This document shows positions 1-8,789 of a stretch of DNA of 64,000 bases, piece by piece. The DNA is from Verrucomicrobiales bacterium (GTDB lineage Bacteria > Verrucomicrobiota > Verrucomicrobiia > Limisphaerales > CAIMTB01), in contig JAEUHG010000282.1 in the NCBI GenBank assembly GCA_016795425.1, forward strand, positions 35,462 through 99,461, written 5' to 3'. The notes under the pieces were generated by a model, which saw nothing but the letters and a program-made list of their open reading frames with translations, was not told the DNA's origin and did no database searches. The translations under genes and the position numbers were made by a program. Each line of letters starts with the position of its first letter. Within the stretch, counting starts at the first letter, position 1.

Positions 1-1
1 G

Positions 2-511
2 CTGACCGGTGACCACGAACGGGTCGCCCAGGCCATCGCGCGTGAGGCCGGCGTCGACGAAGTGCAGGCTCAACTCCTCCCGGAGGACAAAGTCCGGAGA
101 GTCCGATCCCTCAAGGAACTCGGGCCGGTCGCCATGGTCGGCGACGGAGTCAACGACGCCCCGGCCCTGGCCGCTGCCGACATCGGAATCGCCATGGGGG
201 CAGCCGGTACTGATGTGGCCATGGAAACGGCGGATGTCGTCCTCATGAGCAACAACCTCTGGAACATTGCCACCGCCCTCGACCTTAGCCGGCGCGCCCG
301 ACGGGTGGTGATCCAGAATCTCTCCTTCGCGCTCACTGTCATCGTGGTCATGGTCACAGCCACCTTGGTTGCCAAGATCTCCCTTCCTTGGGGCGTGGTC
401 GCGCACGAAGGCAGCACCGTGCTCGTCTGCCTCAACGGCCTGCGCCTGCTCCTTCCCAGGGATTCGACCCCGCGGGATCCAAGCTCGCCACGGCACTCGG
501 TGTCCCGTTGA
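2..511 (+). CDS. Heavy-metal P1B-type ATPase, C-terminal fragment (5' end outside window)
   Basis: This is the end of a cation-exporting P-type ATPase of the inner membrane; the reading frame is open from the left edge. Visible are LTGDH of the P-domain, the hinge motif VGDGVNDAPAL, and a last hydrophobic stretch followed by HEGSTVLVCLNGLRLL. That ending is typical of Zn/Cd/Pb- or Co-exporting P1B pumps. The metal-binding CPx helix and the phosphorylated Asp lie upstream of the window, so the metal cannot be named. A response regulator starts 9 bp after the stop codon and a kinase follows, so the three genes probably form one metal-responsive operon. After GLRLL there is a short Pro/Ser/Arg-rich tail. 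Confidence 0.9.
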   Translation: MTGDHERVAQAIAREAGVDEVQAQLLPEDKVRRVRSLKELGPVAMVGDGVNDAPALAAADIGIAMGAAGTDVAMETADVVLMSNNLWNIATALDLSRRARRVVIQNLSFALTVIVVMVTATLVAKISLPWGVVAHEGSTVLVCLNGLRLLLPRDSTPRDPSSPRHSVSR

Positions 512-520
512 AATCAGCCC

Positions 521-1198
521 ATGCGAATCCTCGTTGCCGAGGACGAATCGAAGGTCGCGGAACACCTGCGAAAAGGGCTTACCGAGGCTGGCTATGCGGT
601 CGACGTGGCAGCGGATGGATCCGAGGCACTCTGGCTAGCCGAGAACCACCCGTACGACGCCATGATTCTCGACATCATGATGCCCGGGCTGGATGGACTG
701 ACCGCCTTGCGCCAAATGCGCCGACGGGGAATCCATGCACCCGCTATCCTCCTCACCGCGCGCTGCGAATTGGAAGACCGCGTCCGCGGCCTCGACGCCG
801 GCGCCGATGACTACCTGGGCAAGCCGTTTTCCATGGTCGAACTGCTCGCCCGCCTGCGCGCGGTCCTGCGCCGACAACGCGCCGAACCTCTCGACCATCT
901 CCGGGTCGCCGATCTCGAACTCGACCTCATTGCCCGCACCGCCCATCGGCAAGGACAACGGATCGACCTGACCAACCGCGAGTTCGCACTCCTGGAATTC
1001 CTGATGGTTTCGTCACCGCGTCCGGTCAGCAAGACGGCCATCATCGAACACGTGTGGAATCAGCACTTCGACTCCGGCACGAACGTGGTCAATGTCTACA
1101 TCAACTACCTGCGTGAGAAGATCGATCGCCCCAACTGGCCCGCCCTGATCCATACGATCCGCGGCGTCGGTTTCGCCGTGAAGGAACCGGGACAATGA
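521..1198 (+). CDS. OmpR/CzcR-family response regulator
   Basis: A 225-residue two-domain transcription regulator. The receiver domain (about 1-115) has the acidic pair Glu7-Asp8, the phosphoacceptor Asp51 in LDIMMPG, Thr79 and Lys101 in LGKPF. The C-terminal part (about 130-222) is a winged-helix DNA-binding domain with LTNREFALLEFL and a final RGVGF, the usual OmpR/PhoB pattern. It lies 9 bp after the metal ATPase, and its stop overlaps the kinase start by 4 bp (ATGA), which indicates translational coupling. By similarity to CusR/CzcR systems it probably controls the upstream metal pump; this is inference from position and family. Confidence 0.93.
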   Translation: MRILVAEDESKVAEHLRKGLTEAGYAVDVAADGSEALWLAENHPYDAMILDIMMPGLDGLTALRQMRRRGIHAPAILLTARCELEDRVRGLDAGADDYLGKPFSMVELLARLRAVLRRQRAEPLDHLRVADLELDLIARTAHRQGQRIDLTNREFALLEFLMVSSPRPVSKTAIIEHVWNQHFDSGTNVVNVYINYLREKIDRPNWPALIHTIRGVGFAVKEPGQ

Positions 1199-2262
1199 AC
1201 TCGCTCAAATGGCGGATCACCTGCTGGTTCGCCGCCAGCCTTCTCGCCGTCCTGGCCGTGTTTGTCGCCGTCACCTACTTCCATCTTCAGCACGAACTGC
1301 GCCTCGAGAAATGGGAACGTGCCCATCCGGAGCATTCCGATTGGATCCTTCACGGCAGTTACTCCAAGTCCGAGGTCGACGATATCGCCGGCGAACTCGG
1401 CAGGCTTTCCCTCCTCTACGCAGTGCCGGTGGCGATCCTCGCCCTCGCCATCGGGCGCCTCTTCGCCCGCCGCTCTCTGCGACCGGTCGAGGACCTCAGC
1501 CAACAACTCCGCACCATCAACGCCCGCAGTCTCAAGGATCGGGTGCGACTGACCCGCGCGGACCGCGAGTTTCAGGCGATAGAAACCAGCATCAACGCCC
1601 TGCTGGAACGGCTCGAATCCGCCTTCAAACAGCTCACCGAATACTCCGCCCAGGTGGCTCATGAGCTGCGCACCCCGCTCACCCTCCTTCGCCTCAAGGT
1701 CGAGGACGCCGCCGGTCGCATCGAACCCGGCCTCGCCGAAACTCTCCAGGAGGAACTCCATCGGCTGTCGGAATATGTCGATCAATCCCTCCTCCTGGCC
1801 ACCGCCGAACAAGGTCGATTGACGCTGCGACCGGAACGAATCCTCCTGGCCTCTCTTCTCGATGATCTGCTCGAGACCTACCAACTCCTGGCCCGTCACG
1901 AACAACGAACCCTCCACTTCAACGCCTCGAACCCCATCACCGTGTCTGCCGACCCGCGATACCTGCGCCAGATGCTCCATAACCTGCTGACCAACGCGTT
2001 GCGGCACGGCACCGGCCCGATTCTTGTCTCATTGGAAACGAAATCCGACGCCGCCGTGTGCCGCATCGAGAATGCCGCCACCCCCACGCCTCCTGATTCG
2101 AACAACGCCGGCTTAGGCCTCCGCGTCGTCCAAGCCCTGGCCGCCGCCCAAGGCTGCCAATTCCATACCCGCCGGCACGACGGCGCGTTCATCGCCGAGA
2201 TTCAATGGTCGGCGTTCGAGGGCGAATCCGCCGACCGTGTCATTCCTTCAAACCACGGGTGA
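1195..2262 (+). CDS. Sensor histidine kinase (HAMP, HisKA, HATPase)
   Basis: A 355-residue membrane kinase, the likely partner of the preceding regulator. A first membrane helix is at about residues 10-31, a short periplasmic stretch of about 40 residues follows, and a second helix is at about 70-92. A HAMP linker and a dimerisation/phosphorylation helix follow, with the acceptor His near residue 156 in AQVAHELRTPLT. The ATP-binding domain shows NLLTNALRHG (N box) and GLGLRVVQALA (G2 box). The periplasmic loop is very short compared with CusS/CzcS, so sensing may be intramembrane or through a partner. The 3' end overlaps the convergent MFS gene by 23 bp. Confidence 0.92.
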   Translation: MNSLKWRITCWFAASLLAVLAVFVAVTYFHLQHELRLEKWERAHPEHSDWILHGSYSKSEVDDIAGELGRLSLLYAVPVAILALAIGRLFARRSLRPVEDLSQQLRTINARSLKDRVRLTRADREFQAIETSINALLERLESAFKQLTEYSAQVAHELRTPLTLLRLKVEDAAGRIEPGLAETLQEELHRLSEYVDQSLLLATAEQGRLTLRPERILLASLLDDLLETYQLLARHEQRTLHFNASNPITVSADPRYLRQMLHNLLTNALRHGTGPILVSLETKSDAAVCRIENAATPTPPDSNNAGLGLRVVQALAAAQGCQFHTRRHDGAFIAEIQWSAFEGESADRVIPSNHG

Positions 2263-3667
2263 ACCACCCGCGTAACAGGAGAGCCAGAAAACAACCACCC
2301 AGCGCGTAGACCGACAGCACCAGCCACATCGCCGCCGGGCTCTGCCAAAAGGGCAGGCCTCCCGCAACCATCCGCTCGCCGATCCCTTCCGGACACCAGC
2401 GTACCAGGAGGTGTCCGGAAACCACGCTCACCACCGTTTTCGCCAGGAACCACGGCACCATCGACAACCCCAAATAGGTACCCTCCTGCCCCTCCGGCGC
2501 GATCGCGCCGGTGTACTCGTAGAGTTTCGGTGACCAAACCACCTCGCCGATCGAAAGAATGATCATGCTGAGAATCGCCATCAGATAGTGCGCCCGCGCG
2601 ATGTCGGGCGAAAACCACTGCCAGGGAACCACCAGCACGACAAGGGAAACGGCCGAGATCATCGAACCGTACACGAGCATCGAGAAGAGTCGAAAACGGT
2701 TCACCAGAGGAATGAAGGCCACGATCCCGACGACGATGAGAATCGGATTGATCGCCTGCAGCGTTCCCATCGCCGCGTCCTCGCCAATCGTGCGCAACCA
2801 GTACTTCGGGAACAAAAGATAGAGATACGAAAAAATGGCGCGAACCCCCAGCAACATGGCGATCAAGGTCAGCAGCTTCCAAAGCGCCGGCTCCCGCACC
2901 ACAGCCGCCGCAATCTCCCACGGCTTCTTCCGCGGTCCCTCCGCAGGAGACTTTCCGACCGACGGCGCCTCGCCGGGTCCCACCATTTGCTCCTCATTCC
3001 GAACCATGAAGAACGTGATCACACAGCAGATCACCGCCAACCCGACGCCCACGCTGAAGACGTGGGCGTTCGGCAATCCCATCGCCTTGCGAACAATGTC
3101 GATGAGGAACCCGCCCCCGGCGGCTCCGATGTTCATGAAAAGATACCAGAGACTGAACCCCGCACTGCGAGCCTTCTCGCTGGTGAACCGCTTGTTGGCG
3201 CACTGGAACACCGTCTGAATCATGGCCATGAAGGGAGCCATCAGAAACAACAGCCCCGTCGCCAACCATCCCCGATAGGGCAAGTCCGGCATCAACCCCA
3301 CCACCACCAACCCCAGCCGCAATACCCCCTGGGCGATCATCGCCAAATAGGTCGACTTCCGGATGCCCAACCAGTCCGTCACCGTTCCCGAGAAAAACAA
3401 AAAGATCGTGGTCGCCGCCGTGAACAATGAAATCGAGTACCCCGCGGTCTTGTCGTCCAGTCCGATATCCTCGGATAGGAACACCGACGCGATGTTCAGC
3501 AGCCCGAAATAGATCGTGCAGTCCAACAGATTGACGATCTGGATGCCCCAATACTCTCGCCGCGCCTCCCTCAAAACGCCGAAATCTCGAAAGTACTGAA
3601 GGATCATCCCGGACACTGACGTGGGCTTGGCCGGAGGGGTTCCAGACGTCGAAGGTGCCGCGGACAT
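2240..3667 (-). CDS. MFS transporter, POT-like
   Basis: A 475-residue polytopic inner-membrane protein with about 12 hydrophobic segments and a hydrophilic central loop at about residues 235-265 (proline- and lysine-rich). The loop FSGTVTDWLGIRKS between the second and third helices matches the MFS signature region. The stretch SAGFSLWYLFMNIGAAGGG resembles proton-dependent oligopeptide transporters. The substrate cannot be read from sequence. The start is the ATG preceding a Ser/Pro/Thr-rich tail. The gene is convergent with the kinase and shares its last 23 bp; no shared terminator hairpin was seen in the overlap. Confidence 0.85.
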   Translation of the reverse strand: MSAAPSTSGTPPAKPTSVSGMILQYFRDFGVLREARREYWGIQIVNLLDCTIYFGLLNIASVFLSEDIGLDDKTAGYSISLFTAATTIFLFFSGTVTDWLGIRKSTYLAMIAQGVLRLGLVVVGLMPDLPYRGWLATGLLFLMAPFMAMIQTVFQCANKRFTSEKARSAGFSLWYLFMNIGAAGGGFLIDIVRKAMGLPNAHVFSVGVGLAVICCVITFFMVRNEEQMVGPGEAPSVGKSPAEGPRKKPWEIAAAVVREPALWKLLTLIAMLLGVRAIFSYLYLLFPKYWLRTIGEDAAMGTLQAINPILIVVGIVAFIPLVNRFRLFSMLVYGSMISAVSLVVLVVPWQWFSPDIARAHYLMAILSMIILSIGEVVWSPKLYEYTGAIAPEGQEGTYLGLSMVPWFLAKTVVSVVSGHLLVRWCPEGIGERMVAGGLPFWQSPAAMWLVLSVYALGGCFLALLLRGWFTRGLKE

Positions 3668-3770
3668 ATGAGGGACTTACCGGCCCCCACTCCGATCGGC
3701 GAGAGGATTCTGGTGGAATGGTGGCGTTCCTCGACCGAACCTCCTCCCGCTGACCACGGGCCGCACCATC

Positions 3771-5108
3771 ATGACCCTCCCATTTCCGCCTCAAACCCGC
3801 CTCCATTCGCTACGGCGCGGGCGCCTCTTCCACCACCCCCTCGCCATGCTTCTGGTCTGGGTTGTTGCGTGGCTGGCCGCATCTTCCCTCGACGCCGCGG
3901 AACAACGCATCCCGGCCTTTACCGCCTATCTCCTTCCCAATCCCGATGGCGCCCGAATCTCAGAATCCTCGGGGCTCACTCGTTGGCAGGGTCCGGATCT
4001 CTCCGTGAATTGGTACGGCTTCTTCACTAACGCGGGCATGGTGAACGCCCGCCTCGCACTGCGTCTGCCGCCGCAGACCGAATCCCGCCTTGAACTGGTG
4101 CTCGGCGACCAATCCCAGTCGGTATCCGCCACCGGCCCCGATTCCCCGCAGCCGTTGGTCGTCGACTTCGGCGCGTTACGAATCCCGAAGCCCGGTTTTC
4201 ACCGCTTCCAACTGATTCCACGAAACCCTGCGGGAAAACCCAATGGCGACGTGGAGGCCTTGATTCTCCATGGCGAACCCGTGGCCGGCGCCCACTTCAA
4301 CCTGAAGGAACGTCGCAACGCCGCCTCCGTGCATCTTGCCTACCCGGTCGGCAAAGGCACCAACGTGGCGGCGTTCTATTGCGAAGTGACAGCCGTCGAG
4401 GATCCCACGTCCACGTTCTACATGGCCTGCGGTTGGCACCGCGGATACTTCGGTATGCAAGTCAACAGCCCCACCGAACGCCGGGTCATCTTCAGCGTGT
4501 GGGACAGTGGTAACGAGGCGGTGGACCGCGCCAAAGTCGAGGACATCAACCGCGTCAAACTCGTGCGCAAGGGCGACGGCGTGTTCAGCGGGGACTTCGG
4601 AAACGAAGGGACGGGCGGCCACAGCCATCTCAAGTTTCCATGGAAGACCGGACAGACGCAGCGTTTCGTCGTCACCGCAGAACCCGTCGAACAGACGTTC
4701 ACCATCTTCTCCGGGTACTACTTCCGGCCCGATCGTCGTGAATGGATGCTGATCTCCTCCTGGAAGGCACCGAAGGAAGGGGCCTGGCTGCGCGGTTTAC
4801 ACAGCTTCAGCGAGAATTTCTGGGGAAGCACAGGTCACCTGACGCGCAAAGCGCTCTTCGGCAACCAATGGATCCGCACCTCAACCGGCGACTGGACGGA
4901 ACTCACCACCGCCACCTTCAGCCACGACCCCACGGGCCGCGCCGATCGTCTCGATCGATTCATGGGAATCGAAAACAACCAGTTCTTCCTCTCCCACGGC
5001 GGCTTTGTCGCAGGCTACACTCCTTTTGGAGAGAAGTTCACCCGGCCCCCCGGCCTGTCTCTGCCAACCGACGTGCGGGACCTGGTCGCCCCACCCCAAC
5101 CGCAGTAG
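3771..5108 (+). CDS. Secreted DUF3472 domain protein
   Basis: A 445-residue exported protein of unknown function. An N-terminal hydrophobic stretch (about 24-43) ending near SSLDAAE is a probable signal peptide, following an unusually long basic N-region. Residues about 45-180 look like the beta-sandwich found in front of DUF3472 (DUF5077-like). From about 185 on comes the DUF3472 core: YPVGKGTNVAAFYCEV, FYMACGWHRGYFGMQVNS, FSVWDSGNEAV and a C-terminal GFVAGYTPFGEKF. The family is common in Verrucomicrobiota, Planctomycetes and Bacteroidetes and is thought to be linked to carbohydrate metabolism, but the activity is not established. The gene is monocistronic, between divergent and convergent neighbours. 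Confidence 0.8.
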   Translation: MTLPFPPQTRLHSLRRGRLFHHPLAMLLVWVVAWLAASSLDAAEQRIPAFTAYLLPNPDGARISESSGLTRWQGPDLSVNWYGFFTNAGMVNARLALRLPPQTESRLELVLGDQSQSVSATGPDSPQPLVVDFGALRIPKPGFHRFQLIPRNPAGKPNGDVEALILHGEPVAGAHFNLKERRNAASVHLAYPVGKGTNVAAFYCEVTAVEDPTSTFYMACGWHRGYFGMQVNSPTERRVIFSVWDSGNEAVDRAKVEDINRVKLVRKGDGVFSGDFGNEGTGGHSHLKFPWKTGQTQRFVVTAEPVEQTFTIFSGYYFRPDRREWMLISSWKAPKEGAWLRGLHSFSENFWGSTGHLTRKALFGNQWIRTSTGDWTELTTATFSHDPTGRADRLDRFMGIENNQFFLSHGGFVAGYTPFGEKFTRPPGLSLPTDVRDLVAPPQPQ

Positions 5109-5177
5109 TGGTCCATCAGGTTCGGCAGCGCCATCCCTCGGAGGACCGGACCTCCCGCCAAAAGCCCACCCGTTCCG

Positions 5178-5828
5178 TCAGGAGTATTGGTGTCGGATAT
5201 AGAACGCGGCGGCATGCGAGCGCCGACTCAGCCCCAACCGGTCGAGAATGTGGCTGAAATAGTTTTTCACCGTTTTGTCGCTCAGACCCATGATCCCGGC
5301 GATCTCCTTGTTGGTCTTTCCTTCCGCGACCAAGGCCAGGATCCGCTTCTCCTGCGGCGACAGCCGATCGAGGTTGGCGCGCCCGATCGCTTCACCCGGT
5401 CCTGACACACGGCTCAAAACCTTGGTGACCGCCGGGTCGAGAATGGACTGCCCGTTGGCCACGCCTTCGATCGCCTGAACCAGGGCGTCACCGCCGATTT
5501 CCTTCAGCAAATACGCATCAGCCCCAGCCGCCATCGCATCAAAAATCGCATTCTCGTCCGAATAGGAGGTGAGAATGATCACCCGCGTCTGGCGATGGAG
5601 TTTTCGAATCGAACGGCAAGCGGTGAACCCGCTCTCCGCCCCCAACCGGACATCGAGCAGCACGATGTCGGGTTGAACCTGCCCAGTCAGGGCGACGGCT
5701 TCGGCGACGTTGCTCGCCTCGCCCACGACTTCGATGGTCGTGAATCGCTCCAGCATCGTTCGGAGCCCGACTCGGACCATGGGATGGTCATCGACGATGA
5801 GGATACGAATTTTCCGAGGTGGATTCAT
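5178..5828 (-). CDS. NarL/FixJ-family response regulator
   Basis: A 216-residue regulator. I chose the ATG giving MNPPRKIRILIVDDHPMV; a longer frame upstream would lie wholly inside the kinase gene. The receiver domain has Asp13-Asp14 and the phosphoacceptor Asp59 in IVLLDVRLG. The C-terminal LuxR-type helix-turn-helix (about 150-212) shows LSPQEKRILALVAEGKTNKE and a recognition helix in SDKTVKNYFSHIL. It overlaps the end of the kinase gene by 41 bp, so the pair is certainly cotranscribed and probably translationally coupled. It should be phosphorylated by that NarX-type kinase. Target genes are unknown. Confidence 0.93.
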   Translation of the reverse strand: MNPPRKIRILIVDDHPMVRVGLRTMLERFTTIEVVGEASNVAEAVALTGQVQPDIVLLDVRLGAESGFTACRSIRKLHRQTRVIILTSYSDENAIFDAMAAGADAYLLKEIGGDALVQAIEGVANGQSILDPAVTKVLSRVSGPGEAIGRANLDRLSPQEKRILALVAEGKTNKEIAGIMGLSDKTVKNYFSHILDRLGLSRRSHAAAFYIRHQYS

Positions 5829-8244
5829 GTTTTGAATGTTGAGGAAATTCAACCACCAGACGCGTGCCGTCGCCGCTCTTCGAAAGCAGACATAATGCGG
5901 CGCCAATCTGGCTCGCCCGTGCCTTCATATTGCGAAGTCCCCGCCCTCTCAGGCCCGAGGCCACCGGATCAAAGCCGATGCCGTCGTCGGTGACCTCGAA
6001 ACAAACGGCGCTGTCACGCATCCTCAAGGACACGAAAAGACGGCGCGCACGCGCATGCTTCGCCGCGTTGCCAATCGCCTCCCGCGCAATGTTGAGCAAC
6101 TGCGAAGCCGTCGCCGGATCCATGCCCGCCACCGCCTCCTCCTCGATCTCCAGATCGATGTCCAAGTCGCTGCCATCTTCATACGTCAACGCCATGGACC
6201 TCAGAGCGGTCGTGAATTCTTTGCCGGACAAAGCATTGCGCTCGAGATTGCCGATAAACCCACGCACCTCGCGGATGACCTGGTTGAGGTCGGAAGTGAT
6301 CTTCCGCAACCGGTCCTCCACCGCGTCCGGATCCGAAGCAATCATCCGGGCGCAATCGTCCAGATTCAGACCCACCGCGTAGATGGACTGAATGATGCTA
6401 TCATGCAGGTCGCGCCCGAGGCGTTCACGTTCCTCCAGGCTCACTCGCATCTGGTGCTCGCTCGCCCGAAGCGCCTCTTCCGCTTCCTTCCGTTCCGTGA
6501 TGTCCCGGGCGATTCCCTGCACCCCGACGGCGACGCCGTCCCGATAGATCAGGCGGCTGTTCACCTCCAGCGTGATTTGCTGCCCTTGTGCGCCTCGAAC
6601 CCGCAATTCGTAGGTGGTCCTTCGCACTCCAGCCAGTTTCGTTTCCCTCTGTCGACGCATCAGGGGCAAGTCCTCCGGATCCACCAGCGTCTCGATGTTT
6701 CGCCCGAGTAACTCGCTCTCGTCGTAGCCAAAGACCGTCACCCCCGAGTTATTCATGGAGGTGATTTCCCCATCCAGGTTCAGCGTGTAGATGATGTCAT
6801 TCGCATTCTCGAATAAATCTCGGTAGCGCTCCTCCAACGCCGCCTCCCGCTTGCGTATGGCGTCGGTCTGCGTTCGCACCCGGTACCTCAGCAGCGCGAT
6901 CCACCCCCCACCCAACCCGACCAGGCCAGCCAGACCCCCAATGGCCCACAGCGCAAGCCGGTTTCGCCACTGAGTCGAGCGTTCGATCACCTCAAGATCC
7001 CCGGCATCCCGGAGCCAAAGCGACATCACCGTCGAAGAACTCTCGCCATCCGTGTCCGATGTCCATATGCCGCTTACCCGCACCTTGCTGCCCATCCAGC
7101 GCGGACCGATCCCAAGATTCCAGGAATCCTGAAAAAACACGCGCACCACGCTCTCCCCAGCCTCCAATAGCATCGCCGAGTGTTCCGCATGCCGCTCCCC
7201 AGCCTGCCGGACCACTCCGGTCAACGTTACCAATTCACCGTCGTGCAACCGCTTCAGCTGATTGGTCCCCTCAACCATCCGCGCCGCCGGCACGTTGGTC
7301 TCACCCACGAGGCGAACGATCGACTCATGCAACGCGGGTCGATCCAGCTTTGGCACAGGGAAACCCACCACCTCCACCACGTCTCCCGGTTTCAGTTTCG
7401 CTTCCTGTCGCGATGACACCCGCACCACCCCTTGATCATCGGCGATGAAAAAATCACTCCCCGGCCAATGCCAGGTCACGACGCCGCGCAACCGCGCCCG
7501 ATGCTCCGTGGCTCCATTGGGCACATACACCAGCAATCCACCGCTCTTTCGCAACGGTAGCGCGAATGGATCCCCGGGCGGCGGACGGATCACCGTGATC
7601 GTCGCCGCCGTCTGCACCAGCATATGAAAACCCGTCAGCTGCCGACTGTCGTTGTAGGTCGTCCCCGCCACGCCGCGAACTCGGATCCGTGCATCCACCC
7701 AGTTCGTCGTGCCGGCGGTCTCCGGTTCCAAAATCCGCACCTCAAGGCGCGCACTTCCCGATGCGAGCATCAGCACCTGGTGCCCCCAGTGTTCCGTCTG
7801 CCGAATCACCACTCCCTCGACTTCAATCCACTGCGAATCATGCCGTCCCGTTGATAACTCCTCGATCGCCACCGGTACCGGCGCCGGCAGATTGGTCGTC
7901 CCCAGGGAGTTCACCGCGATGGCAGAAACAATCGGTGAGAACAGCCCTCGCCCGGTCACACCTTCGATGTCCACCAGCATGCCCTGGGGCGGGACTTGGC
8001 CCGTGAAATACACGTAGATCCCCGCCGTCTTATCCTGAACAAAGAAAAGATTGGCTCGAGCCGAACTGCAGGTCACCACGGCATTCAAACGAACCCGAAC
8101 GCTTTGATCCGCCGCCTCCGGGGTCATATCCAATACCGAACGCGCCGAGGTGAGAATCGATGTCGTGACTTCCGCCGCTTGCGCTCCACCCCACCATCCC
8201 GCCAATAGCCAACCCAATCCGAAAACAAGTCCCCACCTTGTCAC
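5788..8244 (-). CDS. NarX-type PAS histidine kinase with OB-like periplasmic repeats
   Basis: An 818-residue membrane sensor kinase. I chose the GTG at 8244 because it gives a clean signal peptide ending near GGAQAAE and has GAGAGG 11 bp upstream; the frame stays open to 8382. Residues about 30-425 are periplasmic and contain several successive beta-rich OB-fold-like units (LFFVQDKTAGIYV, SQWIEVEGVV, FFIADDQGVVRV, GELVTLTGVVRQ). A membrane helix is at about 430-452, then a PAS domain (about 475-590, ENANDIIYTLN). A HisKA_3 helix has ERLGRDLHDSIIQSIY near residue 610, and HATPase_c ends the protein with GIGFDP and GLRGRGLRNMKARA. The ligand is unknown. Confidence 0.85.
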   Translation of the reverse strand: MTRWGLVFGLGWLLAGWWGGAQAAEVTTSILTSARSVLDMTPEAADQSVRVRLNAVVTCSSARANLFFVQDKTAGIYVYFTGQVPPQGMLVDIEGVTGRGLFSPIVSAIAVNSLGTTNLPAPVPVAIEELSTGRHDSQWIEVEGVVIRQTEHWGHQVLMLASGSARLEVRILEPETAGTTNWVDARIRVRGVAGTTYNDSRQLTGFHMLVQTAATITVIRPPPGDPFALPLRKSGGLLVYVPNGATEHRARLRGVVTWHWPGSDFFIADDQGVVRVSSRQEAKLKPGDVVEVVGFPVPKLDRPALHESIVRLVGETNVPAARMVEGTNQLKRLHDGELVTLTGVVRQAGERHAEHSAMLLEAGESVVRVFFQDSWNLGIGPRWMGSKVRVSGIWTSDTDGESSSTVMSLWLRDAGDLEVIERSTQWRNRLALWAIGGLAGLVGLGGGWIALLRYRVRTQTDAIRKREAALEERYRDLFENANDIIYTLNLDGEITSMNNSGVTVFGYDESELLGRNIETLVDPEDLPLMRRQRETKLAGVRRTTYELRVRGAQGQQITLEVNSRLIYRDGVAVGVQGIARDITERKEAEEALRASEHQMRVSLEERERLGRDLHDSIIQSIYAVGLNLDDCARMIASDPDAVEDRLRKITSDLNQVIREVRGFIGNLERNALSGKEFTTALRSMALTYEDGSDLDIDLEIEEEAVAGMDPATASQLLNIAREAIGNAAKHARARRLFVSLRMRDSAVCFEVTDDGIGFDPVASGLRGRGLRNMKARASQIGAALCLLSKSGDGTRLVVEFPQHSKHESTSENSYPHRR

Positions 8245-8789
8245 CCCGCCAAAACCTCTCGGCGATCGAGAAAATGGAAATGCCACCAAAGCCCTCAAGC
8301 CCCGCGATGCTGGTAGCTCGGGGTTTCGGCTTGGGGCTTCGGCCGCTGCTCTTCCGCAGCACGATAATCGTTCCGAATTCACCGATCTAGAAGCCGGTCA
8401 TGCGACCTGGGATCACCTGAGGGAATCACAGCAAGGAATGCGCCACAACTCAACCCAACCCCCGCCTCAGCCGCCGGCCGTTCGCAACCTTCCTCCACGC
8501 CTCACTTATCCCACTCTTACCAATCCGACTGAAAGCGCTGGATCGACGCACAAGATATTAGACGACAATAACTTGCCAATATCTGAACTCACGACGTCGA
8601 CCTCCCTTGTTCCCACCCCCGCTGCCGCTGGGAGGTTCAACCGTTCCCCAAGGCGTTCGGTCTTAGCCAAGAAAGGTGACACCCCCATCCGCCTTTACGA
8701 CCCAAAATCAGAACCAATCCACTGCAAACCAATTACTTACACCAATTGAAGGATTGTCAGAGACTCCGACAGGGCCGAATGTCGCCGAC
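8245..8789. other. Intergenic region upstream of the kinase gene
   Basis: About 545 bp without a supported gene, noticeably more AT-rich than its surroundings between about 8540 and 8760. It should hold the promoter of the kinase-regulator pair and the end of the propeller-gene transcript. A weak imperfect palindrome (tgtcagagactccgaca, 8755-8771) follows the propeller-gene stop but has no T-run. Nothing else was recognised. Confidence 0.5.

Noticed and set aside
8150..8749. A 199-codon plus-strand open frame across the kinase N-terminus and upstream region
   Set aside because: It overlaps the kinase signal-peptide region on the other strand, has no domain pattern and its composition (Pro/Thr/Asn-rich) looks like antisense of GC-rich DNA.
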